Part shown: in pieces, positions 1-4,858 of the stretch
How positions within the stretch are numbered: position 1 is the first letter of the stretch
Layout: each line of letters opens with the position of its first letter
Assembly: GCA_041477655.1 (NCBI GenBank)
Contig: JBGOUP010000037.1
Span: 1 to 6,272, forward strand
Origin: JBGOUP01 sp041477655
GTDB lineage: Bacteria; Patescibacteriota; UBA1384; 2-12-FULL-50-11
Direction of reading: 5' to 3'
DNA length: 6,272 bases
Made by a program: the position numbers and the translations under genes
The notes under the pieces: model-generated
Told to the model about the DNA's origin: nothing
The model's database searches: none
Seen by the model: the letters and a program-made list of their open reading frames with translations, nothing else

Positions 1-95
1 AATTCGCCAAAATCAACCGAGAACCCTCGAGTAGCAATTCCGGCATAACTACCGGTGGCAACCTTTCTGTGTTTCAGTTTCTTTGGCAGTAGCAT
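1..95 (-). CDS. rplP: 50S ribosomal protein L16 (uL16), 5' part only
   Basis: The first 31 codons of uL16 are present and the gene continues beyond the left edge. uL16 sits near the peptidyl-transferase centre and the A-site tRNA elbow and is one of the late-assembling 50S proteins. Recognition rests on the start MLLPKKLKHRK, the later ATRG, and VDFGE, which match the bacterial uL16 N-terminus (MLxPKRTKxRK...ATRG...FG). The ATG overlaps the rpsC stop by one base (TGATG). A strong Shine-Dalgarno AGGAGG at 105-100 lies inside the Glu-rich last codons of rpsC, four bases before the ATG. The position after rpsC is canonical. One oddity is that the basic RGRMRG-like stretch of most bacterial homologues reads TGSYAG here, so several arginines are missing. 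The identity is secure from motif and context; the rest of the protein cannot be judged. Confidence 0.93.
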   Translation of the reverse strand, partial: MLLPKKLKHRKVATGSYAGIATRGFSVDFGE

Positions 96-745
96 CACTC
101 CTCCTCTTCCAGCTCCCCTTGGTTAATCCAAACCTTGACACCAACGATCCCATAAGTGGTTTTAGCGGGGTAGGAAGCATAATCAATGGTGTTTCTAAAC
201 CGTGATAGTGGAATACTACCGACTTGAAATTTCTCTTTGCGAGCAATCTCGGCGCCGTTTAGTCTTCCGGCAACGATAATCTTGACTCCCTTTGCTCCGG
301 CCGTCATGGTTTTCTCCAGAGCCTGTTTGGCGGCTCGCCGGTAAGCAATTCTCCTCTCGATCTGACTACCGATATTTTGAGCGACTAAAACGGCCGAGAG
401 TTCTGGTTTTCGCTCTTCGATGATATCTAGGCGGATGACTGGGGTTCCATCTGGATAAAATTGCCCTTGAATTTGGTCCTTGAGTAAACTAATGCCTTGG
501 CCGCCTCGGCCGATTACTAGGCCTGGTTTGCTACTAATGACCTTAATCTCTAGCTTGTCCTTGGATCGGTGAATATCAACGCTGGCAACACTAGCATTGC
601 TTAATTTTTCGTTAACAAAATCACGAATTTTAAAATCGTCAACCAAATACTGACGATAGCCAGATTTGGTACTGGCAAACCACTTGCTACGCCAATTCGG
701 TTTGAAAACCAGACGATTACTAATTGGGTTAATTTTTTGGGCCAT
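95..745 (-). CDS. rpsC: 30S ribosomal protein S3 (uS3)
   Basis: This 216-residue uS3, of normal family length, is a 30S head protein at the mRNA entry channel that contributes to mRNA unwinding. The N-terminus MAQKINPISNRL matches the family start (MGQKxNPxxxRL). A type II KH domain covers about residues 40-110, with its RNA-binding GxxG in LVIGRGGQGI (about 76-85). The C-terminal domain carries RRIAYRRAAKQAL (131-143), GVKIIVAGRLNGAEIAR (153-169) and the conserved TTYGIVGVKVWI near the end. The protein finishes in an acidic ELEEEE tail whose GAG codons double as the Shine-Dalgarno of rplP. The ATG overlaps the rplV stop by one base (TAATG), and AAGGA at 756-752 lies six bases upstream, which supports this start. 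It is coupled to both neighbours in the S10 operon. Confidence 0.98.
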   Translation of the reverse strand: MAQKINPISNRLVFKPNWRSKWFASTKSGYRQYLVDDFKIRDFVNEKLSNASVASVDIHRSKDKLEIKVISSKPGLVIGRGGQGISLLKDQIQGQFYPDGTPVIRLDIIEERKPELSAVLVAQNIGSQIERRIAYRRAAKQALEKTMTAGAKGVKIIVAGRLNGAEIARKEKFQVGSIPLSRFRNTIDYASYPAKTTYGIVGVKVWINQGELEEEE

Positions 746-1215
746 TATTTATCCTTAAGATCCGTAGCCTGATTTCTATCAGCCGAATCCTGATCGGCTG
801 TGTTTCTATCAGCCGAATCCTGATCGGCTGTATTCATATCAGCAGCTTGAAGCTTTGGCATATTCTTTGATTCGGGTTTATTAGATCGATCGGTTAGGAC
901 AATCACCAAGTGCGACAGATGTTTTTGGTAGGCGTTGGCCCGGCCACGAGCGTTTGGCCTAATCCGTTTGATTTTTGGGCCAATGGTTGCGTATATCTCT
1001 TTAATTGACACATTTTTTGACTCTAATTCTTTAGATTTAGCGGCGGCTTCGGCCATTTTCAGTAATTTATTAATAAATCGGGCCGAGTCTTGAGGTAAAA
1101 CCGAAGTTTTGGCTAGGGCGCTGGCTAAAGACTGACCGGTTAGAGCCTTAGTTAGCGGTTGGAATTTGCGAGCCGAATGACGAAGGTAACGTAATTTTAC
1201 TTGAACGGTATTCAT
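745..1215 (-). CDS. rplV: 50S ribosomal protein L22 (uL22) with repeat tail
   Basis: uL22 lines the polypeptide exit tunnel with a long beta-hairpin and contacts 23S rRNA in all domains. The core is about residues 1-110: VKLRYLRHSARKFQPL at the start, then the hairpin GPKIKRIRPNARGRANAYQKHLSH (about 79-102), which is the tunnel loop. At 156 residues it is longer than the usual 110-120. The excess is a hydrophilic tail (about 111-156) containing two exact copies of the ten-residue unit NTADQDSADR (128-137 and 138-147), encoded by a 30-bp tandem DNA repeat. The ATG overlaps the rpsS stop (ATGA). No clear Shine-Dalgarno is visible, so initiation probably relies on translational coupling. The identity of the core is certain. 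The tail has no function that I can recognise and may be disordered. Confidence 0.97.
   Translation of the reverse strand: MNTVQVKLRYLRHSARKFQPLTKALTGQSLASALAKTSVLPQDSARFINKLLKMAEAAAKSKELESKNVSIKEIYATIGPKIKRIRPNARGRANAYQKHLSHLVIVLTDRSNKPESKNMPKLQAADMNTADQDSADRNTADQDSADRNQATDLKDK
773..831 (-). repeat. 30-bp tandem repeat in the rplV 3' end
   Basis: Bases 773-801 recur exactly at 803-831, giving a tandem repeat with a 30-bp period and a degraded further copy up to about 840. Each unit also holds a 7-bp inverted repeat, CAGCCGA and TCGGCTG separated by 7 nt (780-800 and 810-830), so the mRNA could form two small hairpins. The period is a multiple of three, so copy-number change keeps the frame and adds or removes ten residues (NTADQDSADR) in the uL22 tail. 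Confidence 0.9.
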
Positions 1216-1529
1216 GACTTTGGACCAGACTGATTAGTTTTCTCGGCGGCAGTAGTAGCTTGTTCTTTAGCTATTTTACCGCCATGGCTTCGAAATGTTC
1301 TGGTCAAGGCAAACTCGCCAAGTTTATGGCCAACCATATCTTCGGTTACAGCGACATTGATGTGAATCTTGCCATTATGGACGCCAAAAGTAAAACCAAC
1401 CATTTCTGGATATATAGTTGAGCCGCGTGACCAAGTCTTAATAACAGACTTAGAACCTTGGCCGGCTCTTTTGATTTTCTCCAATAACCTTGGGTCACAA
1501 AACGGACCCTTTTTGATTGATCTAGACAT
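1212..1529 (-). CDS. rpsS: 30S ribosomal protein S19 (uS19)
   Basis: uS19 is a 30S head protein that forms a complex with S13 and contacts the A-site finger of 23S rRNA (bridge B1a). The 105-residue product begins with the family signature MSRSIKKGPF and contains KTWSRGSTIYPEMVG, the GKxH motif (GKIHINVAVTEDMVGHKLGE, about 53-72) and FALTRTFRSHGGK (73-85), all textbook uS19. About 20 residues of polar tail (EQATTAAEKTNQSGPKS) follow the core and make it longer than the usual 90-95. The start lies five bases after the rplB stop. AAGG at 1545-1542, inside the last rplB codons, is a distant Shine-Dalgarno candidate. The TGA stop overlaps the rplV ATG. Confidence 0.98.
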   Translation of the reverse strand: MSRSIKKGPFCDPRLLEKIKRAGQGSKSVIKTWSRGSTIYPEMVGFTFGVHNGKIHINVAVTEDMVGHKLGEFALTRTFRSHGGKIAKEQATTAAEKTNQSGPKS

Positions 1530-1534
1530 AATAA

Positions 1535-2371
1535 TTACTTACCTTCCCTTCGACTAACAATAAATTTATCGGTTCGTTTGTTTTTGCGGGTTCTATGACC
1601 CAGAGCCGGTTTTCCCCACGGGGTCTTGGGATGTTTCAAACCGATTGAGTTAACCCCTTCACCACCACCGTGAGGGTGAGAGACTGGGTTCATGGCTTTA
1701 CCGCGAACGCTCGGCCGGAAACCCATACGGCGCTTTCTTCCAGCTTTAGCTAAGCGGATGAGGTTATGGGTTGGGTTAGAAACACGGCCAACCGACGCAT
1801 AACATTCTAACAGAACTTGACGAATTTCTGAAGAAGGTAACTTGATTTGGGCGTATTTGCCTTCTTTTGAGCTCAAAAGGGCGCTGGAGCCGGCTGAACG
1901 GGCTAACTGGCCACCTTTTCCGGGTTGGAGCTCAATACTGTGGACGGCCTGTCCGATGGCAATGTCTTTCAGCTTCATCCTCGAGCCAACTTTTGGTTGT
2001 TTGGTGGCGCCGAAACTGACCGTATCACCGACTTTGACACCATCCGGTGATAGAATGTAGACCTTTTTAGCTATTCCTTCACCTGGCAATTCGATAACGC
2101 TAATAAAGGCGCTACGGTTTGGATCGTACTCAATTGAAGTGATTTTAGCATTGCCCTCAAATGGTTTAAGCGAAAAATCAACCAAGCGATAGGCCCTTTT
2201 AACACCGCCGCCACGATGTCTGATTGACATTTTGCCCGAGGCATCCCTCCCGGAATGCTTACGCAAATGAACTGTTAAAGATTTGGTCGGTTTGTGGCCA
2301 GATAGCGACTCAAAGTCACCAAAACTCATTTTGCGTTGGGAACTGGTTGTTGGACGAATTAAACGAGGCAT
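1535..2371 (-). CDS. rplB: 50S ribosomal protein L2 (uL2)
   Basis: uL2 is a core 50S protein needed for subunit association and for peptidyl-transferase centre structure. Its length of 278 residues is typical. It shows SGRDASGKMSIRHRGGGVKRAYR (about 40-62), an OB-like RNA-binding domain, then an SH3-like domain with GQAVHSIELQPGKGGQLARSAGS (140-162). The C-terminal MNPVSHPHGGGEG (228-239) and the basic GHRTRKNKRTDKFI come near the end. The conserved His beside the peptidyl-transferase centre is present (H232), but the residue before it, usually Asp in bacteria, is Ser (codon TCT). The ATG overlaps the rplW stop by one base (TAATG), with AAGGAG eight bases upstream. The following gene rpsS starts five bases after the TAA stop. 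Confidence 0.98.
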   Translation of the reverse strand: MPRLIRPTTSSQRKMSFGDFESLSGHKPTKSLTVHLRKHSGRDASGKMSIRHRGGGVKRAYRLVDFSLKPFEGNAKITSIEYDPNRSAFISVIELPGEGIAKKVYILSPDGVKVGDTVSFGATKQPKVGSRMKLKDIAIGQAVHSIELQPGKGGQLARSAGSSALLSSKEGKYAQIKLPSSEIRQVLLECYASVGRVSNPTHNLIRLAKAGRKRRMGFRPSVRGKAMNPVSHPHGGGEGVNSIGLKHPKTPWGKPALGHRTRKNKRTDKFIVSRREGK

Positions 2372-2721
2372 TAGGCTTTCTCCTTCGATTCAGACGTTTC
2401 GATCACTTCTTTGGTGGCTTTAGCATCTTTTTGATCTTTAGGCAGTTCAAATCCAGGAATATGCTGGCTAGCCTTAAGCTGGACATAGGCTTTTTTAACA
2501 GCGGCGCGAGCACCTTTGATTTTTCGAAAACTAACCGTTTTTGGCTTGGTTACAAGGATGCGGACAGAAATAGCCTCAACATTGTAAAGACTTTTTAGTT
2601 GGGCTCGAACGAGTGGCTTGGTGGCGGATTTGGCCACTTCAAAAACATACAAACCGCCGGCAAAATTAGCCGCGGATTTTTCAGATAGAATCGGTTGCTT
2701 AATTACTAAGTTTGAAGTCAT
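2371..2721 (-). CDS. rplW: 50S ribosomal protein L23 (uL23)
   Basis: uL23 sits at the mouth of the exit tunnel and is the main docking site for trigger factor and the signal recognition particle. The 116-residue protein has the family start IKQPILSEKSA (7-17), YVFEVAKSATKPLVRAQL (25-42), the VEAISVRILVTKPK strand, and the tunnel-side loop ending in KKAYVQLKASQHI. A charged tail (about 93-116, KDQKDAKATKEVIETSESKEKA) extends beyond the roughly 95-residue core. The ATG overlaps the rplD TGA by four bases, and AGAGGA lies about seven bases upstream, inside rplD. The family identification is firm from motifs and from position between rplD and rplB. Confidence 0.97.
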   Translation of the reverse strand: MTSNLVIKQPILSEKSAANFAGGLYVFEVAKSATKPLVRAQLKSLYNVEAISVRILVTKPKTVSFRKIKGARAAVKKAYVQLKASQHIPGFELPKDQKDAKATKEVIETSESKEKA

Positions 2722-3362
2722 AACTTATCCTCTTGAGGTTTTAATTTGTCCTTGAGAGGTTCTGGCTTCTCTTGGGTTTTCTTGGTTTTGGCAGTAACGC
2801 TGACGGCTGGTTGATTAACATTGGGTCTAAATTTAGCTAAAGCCGATTTTTCAATGACGACGTGACAGTTATTAGCCAAATCTAATACAGATAATTCGTT
2901 TATGGTTGTCGCCAGGACGTTTGGCAAATTATTGGTAGCAATAACCAGTTCGGGCTGAATTTGGTCGGTAATAAAAACCAAAGCCTTACCTTCTAGATTA
3001 AGTGTTTTAATCAGCTCAAGAGCTGTTTTAGTCTTGACTTGATCGAGTTCCAGACTATCAACTTGAGTTAACTCTTTATTGGTGGTTTTGAGTAAAATTA
3101 ATCCTTCAAGCGCTAGTCGGCTCATTTTTTTAGGTAGACCGACTTTTCGGTTGCGATCGCCTCGAGGTCCAAAAACAACTCCGCCGCCGACCCAAATCGG
3201 CGAGCGGCTACTCCCGACTCTGGCCCGGCCGGTTCCTTTTTGTTTCCAAGGTTTGCGACCACCGCCACGAACTTCACCTCGGGTTTTAGTGTTGGCTGTT
3301 GATTGGCGATTGTTGGCCATTTTTGCCTCAACCGCTTGCTTGATCAAATGAAGTTTAGTCAT
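2718..3362 (-). CDS. rplD: 50S ribosomal protein L4 (uL4), short N-terminus
   Basis: uL4 has a globular domain on the 50S surface and a long loop reaching the exit-tunnel constriction next to uL22. In E. coli it also represses its own operon. The loop is clear: NRQSTANTKTRGEV, then GGGRKPWKQKGTGRARVGS (33-51), SPIWVGGGVVFGP (54-66), and the Rossmann-like part (LEGKALVFITDQ, ATNNLPNVLATTINELSVLDL). The protein opens at the helix that in E. coli starts near residue 25, so about 20 N-terminal residues (first strand and FG turn) are absent. A TAG two codons upstream of the ATG rules out a longer frame. The far end carries a Lys/Glu/Pro-rich tail (about 192-214), keeping total length near normal at 214. 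It overlaps rplC and rplW by ATGA. No good Shine-Dalgarno is visible, so translation is probably coupled to rplC. Confidence 0.95.
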   Translation of the reverse strand: MTKLHLIKQAVEAKMANNRQSTANTKTRGEVRGGGRKPWKQKGTGRARVGSSRSPIWVGGGVVFGPRGDRNRKVGLPKKMSRLALEGLILLKTTNKELTQVDSLELDQVKTKTALELIKTLNLEGKALVFITDQIQPELVIATNNLPNVLATTINELSVLDLANNCHVVIEKSALAKFRPNVNQPAVSVTAKTKKTQEKPEPLKDKLKPQEDKL

Positions 3363-3964
3363 TGTCGCCTAGCGCTAGAATCCTGATTAAGCGAGGTTAT
3401 AACGATCATTGATTTGGCCGCTCCAGGTACTGCCCCGGAAACGATCATTAATTTTTTTTCGGCATCAACCATCAAAACTTTATTGCCCCGTACGGTCAGA
3501 TTGGCGTCACCCATGTGTCCAGCCATCTTTTTCCCTTTAGGTACTCTTTGAGGCTGTTGGGCGCCGATTGAACCTGGTTGGCGAATATTATGAGAGCCGT
3601 GACTGACCGGTCCTCGGTGAAAGTTGTGGCGTTTAATTGTTCCAGCGAAACCTTTGCCTTTGGTTCGGCCGGAAATTATTAGTTTGTCGCCGACTTCAAA
3701 TTGACCAACGTCAATTTTGTCTTGATCAGTCTCCAGTCCTTTTACAACTTTCAAAAATACCGACTGCTTGGTCGGTACGAGTTTTTTGAGCCACTCTTGG
3801 GCTTTGTTGATTCTGCCAATCTTGGTAGTGGCAAGAGCGATTGAATTGTCTTTAAGCTTAATTACCGCATTTGGCTCGGCGCTAATTACGGTACCAGCAA
3901 CCAGACGACCGTGATCGTCCCAGAGTTGGGTCATTCCCACTTTTCGAGCCAATAATGCTTTCAT
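3359..3964 (-). CDS. rplC: 50S ribosomal protein L3 (uL3)
   Basis: uL3 is an early-assembly 50S protein whose extension reaches toward the peptidyl-transferase centre. The 201-residue sequence starts MKALLARKVGMTQLWDDHG, the usual L3 opening. The diagnostic stretch is KGKGFAGTIKRHNFHRGP (102-119), then SHGSHNIRQPGSIGAQQ and KGKKMAGHMG (143-152), followed by VLMVDAEKKLMIVSGAVPG. At the position of the glutamine that PrmB methylates in E. coli the residue appears to be Ala (SIGA), as in many Gram-positives. The last dozen residues (SLNQDSSARRQ) are a short polar extension. The only Shine-Dalgarno candidate is GGGG at 3972-3969, four bases before the ATG. Unlike the tight genes after it, rplC is preceded by a 154-nt gap carrying a hairpin and a promoter-like sequence. 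Its TGA overlaps the rplD ATG. Confidence 0.97.
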   Translation of the reverse strand: MKALLARKVGMTQLWDDHGRLVAGTVISAEPNAVIKLKDNSIALATTKIGRINKAQEWLKKLVPTKQSVFLKVVKGLETDQDKIDVGQFEVGDKLIISGRTKGKGFAGTIKRHNFHRGPVSHGSHNIRQPGSIGAQQPQRVPKGKKMAGHMGDANLTVRGNKVLMVDAEKKLMIVSGAVPGAAKSMIVITSLNQDSSARRQ

Positions 3965-4023
3965 TTATCCCCACATTTATTCCAAATAGACAGGCGCTGT
4001 AGCAACGCTTGGTCATTGGGTCT

Positions 4024-4052
4024 ATTTTCTCATTTACAGATTGCCAAGTCAA
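4024..4052 (-). promoter_or_regulatory. Candidate sigma70 promoter for rplC-onward unit
   Basis: On the minus strand TTGACT (4052-4047) is followed by a 17-nt spacer and GAAAAT (4029-4024). A TG one base before the -10 (TGA GAAAAT) gives an extended -10. The predicted start near 4017 would leave a leader of about 50 nt before rplC. It lies just downstream of the 11-bp hairpin, which is consistent with a new transcription unit. Four of six -10 bases match the consensus; expression has not been shown. Confidence 0.5.
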
Positions 4053-4078
4053 GAAAACAGCGGGGATATTTATTGGGA

Positions 4079-4106
4079 GAGGCAACACCCGTCGTGGTGT
4101 TGCCTC
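4079..4106 (-). terminator. Perfect 11-bp stem-loop after the KGG gene
   Basis: GAGGCAACACC (4079-4089) and GGTGTTGCCTC (4096-4106) are exact reverse complements around a 6-nt loop. The stem begins 12 nt after the KGG stop codon, a typical terminator position. No T-run follows on either strand, so it is not a textbook Rho-independent terminator. It may act as a weak terminator, an attenuator, an RNA-processing or 3'-end protection element, or a Rho-assisted site. The inverted repeat itself is certain; the function is inferred. Confidence 0.55.
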
Positions 4107-4118
4107 GATGAATACGGG

Positions 4119-4328
4119 CTAATTTTTGCCACCTCTTCGACCAATCCTGGACATATGTTCTCGGTTGGCCGAGACTTTCTGGCCACCGAGCTTACCAATC
4201 GCGGCCATGTGCAGCCGGTTTTGGGAGACTTTCTGACCACCTTTCGTACCGGCCATGCTGTGTCCTTTCGGATCGCCATGCCAACCTTTGCCAGGCCCTT
4301 TTTCTTGTGCAGTATTAGGCTTTGCCAC
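4119..4328 (-). CDS. Small KGG-repeat (GsiB-like) protein in S10 operon
   Basis: This gene encodes a 69-residue hydrophilic, glycine- and lysine-rich protein. After a Gly/Lys-rich N-terminal third (KPNTAQEKGPGKGWHGDPKG) come two 18-residue repeats, GGQKVSQNRLHMAAIGKL (30-47) and GGQKVSANREHMSRIGRR (48-65), closed by a final GG. This resembles the KGG or stress-induced acidophilic repeat motif (GsiB-type, PF10685), in which xGG...IGxxGG repeats recur in small general-stress proteins. The biochemical role of that family is not settled. I chose the GTG start because GGAGG (4339-4335) lies six bases upstream; the TTG at 4397 would add 23 residues with no similarity and read through the ribosome-binding site. 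It replaces the usual rpsJ-rplC adjacency, with 108 nt before it and 154 nt after it, and may have its own promoter. Family assignment is likely; the function is unknown. Confidence 0.8.
   Translation of the reverse strand: MAKPNTAQEKGPGKGWHGDPKGHSMAGTKGGQKVSQNRLHMAAIGKLGGQKVSANREHMSRIGRRGGKN
4134..4241 (-). repeat. Two 54-bp coding repeats of the KGG gene
   Basis: Two diverged 54-bp units (4241-4188 and 4187-4134) encode the 18-residue repeats. The opening GGTGG(T/C)CAGAAAGTCTC is shared and later positions differ, mostly preserving N-R-x-H-M and I-G. The divergence indicates an old internal duplication rather than a recent slip. Confidence 0.8.
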
Positions 4329-4334
4329 ATACCA

Positions 4335-4339
4335 CCTCC
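4335..4339 (-). promoter_or_regulatory. Ribosome-binding site deciding the KGG gene start
   Basis: GGAGG is followed after six bases by GTG (4328) in the KGG frame. Two bases closer is an ATG (4330-4328) in another frame, which overlaps the GTG as ATGTG. Only the GTG frame encodes the repeat protein, so it is taken as the start; some initiation at the ATG cannot be excluded. Confidence 0.7.
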
Positions 4340-4355
4340 AATTAGGATTTAATTT

Positions 4356-4361
4356 ATTATA
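4356..4361 (-). promoter_or_regulatory. Consensus -10 box (TATAAT) before the KGG gene
   Basis: A perfect TATAAT lies 27 bases before the GTG, which would place a transcription start near 4349 and leave a leader of about 20 nt containing the GGAGG. No matching -35 hexamer is visible: CTGTTT at 17-nt spacing is poor, and there is no TG for an extended -10. It may be an activator-dependent or alternative-sigma promoter, or chance in an AT-rich stretch. Confidence 0.35.
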
Positions 4362-4436
4362 CCTGTTCTTTCGATACAAAACAGCCCCAAAGGTCAAACT
4401 TTAGGTAGAGTTCTATACCAAGGAAAGATCAACCAA

Positions 4437-4772
4437 TTATGTTTTGATTTCTATGTCTACACCGGCCGGGAGATCCAAATTCATTAGAGCGTCAAGAGTT
4501 TTGGGGTTTGGGTCAAGAACATCAATAATTCGTTTGTGGATACGAATCTCGAACTGCTCCCGAGCATCTTTATGGACGAATGTTGAACGATTGACGGTAA
4601 TTAACGATCGTTCAGTAGGCAGAGGAATCGGACCGGCCACAACTGCGCCAGTCCTTTCCGCCGTCTCAATAATCTTTTTAGCACTTCGGTCAATTACTCT
4701 GTAATCATATGCCTTGAGCTTAATTCGAATGGTCTGCTTGACATTGGCTCGTTTTGGTTTTGCTTCAGGCAT
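4437..4772 (-). CDS. rpsJ: 30S ribosomal protein S10 (uS10/NusE)
   Basis: uS10 is a 30S head protein and, as NusE, partners NusB in transcription antitermination and links RNA polymerase through NusG. The 111-residue product has the whole family core from VKQTIRIKLKAYDYRVID (11-28). AKKIIETAERTGAVVAGPIPLPT follows, then the extended loop (STFVHKDAREQFEIRIHKRIIDV) and the near-invariant LDALMNLDLPAGVDIEIK at the C-terminus. Ten extra basic residues (MPEAKPKRAN) precede the usual start. A TAG three codons upstream prevents a longer frame. The best Shine-Dalgarno candidate, GGAAG at 4791-4787, is far away (about 14 nt), so initiation may be weak or leaderless-like. tuf ends 86 nt upstream. Normally rplC follows directly, but here the KGG gene intervenes. 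Confidence 0.98.
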   Translation of the reverse strand: MPEAKPKRANVKQTIRIKLKAYDYRVIDRSAKKIIETAERTGAVVAGPIPLPTERSLITVNRSTFVHKDAREQFEIRIHKRIIDVLDPNPKTLDALMNLDLPAGVDIEIKT

Positions 4773-4858
4773 TAGATTCTAAGGTGCTTCCAAATTATTT
4801 ATTTTACTGCTTATTTCGAGCGTTTAAGCGAGAAATATGAGCAATGCTTGGCATGCGA

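Noticed and set aside
780..830. Repeats with inverted symmetry in rplV as a CRISPR-like array
   Set aside because: The units are directly tandem without spacers and lie in frame inside a coding region.
2224..2598. A 124-codon plus-strand frame across rplB and rplW
   Set aside because: It is antisense to two certain ribosomal-protein genes and has no recognisable motif.
95..3964. Use of TGA as a sense codon (code 25)
   Set aside because: TGA forms proper stop/start overlaps at rplC-rplD, rplD-rplW, rpsS-rplV and rpsC-rplP, exactly at the expected protein ends.
4070..4330. An 86-codon minus-strand frame starting at the ATG that overlaps the KGG start
   Set aside because: It shares the ribosome-binding site, but its product has no repeats or recognisable family, while the overlapping GTG frame encodes clear KGG-like repeats. 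It also runs through the 11-bp hairpin.
4329..4397. A longer KGG protein starting at TTG 4397
   Set aside because: It would place the strong GGAGG inside the coding region, needs a rare start without a Shine-Dalgarno, and the extra residues have no similarity to the family.
4405..4420. GGTA...TACC inverted repeat after rpsJ as a terminator
   Set aside because: It has only four paired bases and no T-run.
4841..4856. Imperfect hairpin (GCATGC/GCATTGC with a bulge) just after the tuf stop as a terminator
   Set aside because: The stem is only six pairs with a bulge and a 3-nt loop, and no real T-run follows, so it is too weak to call.
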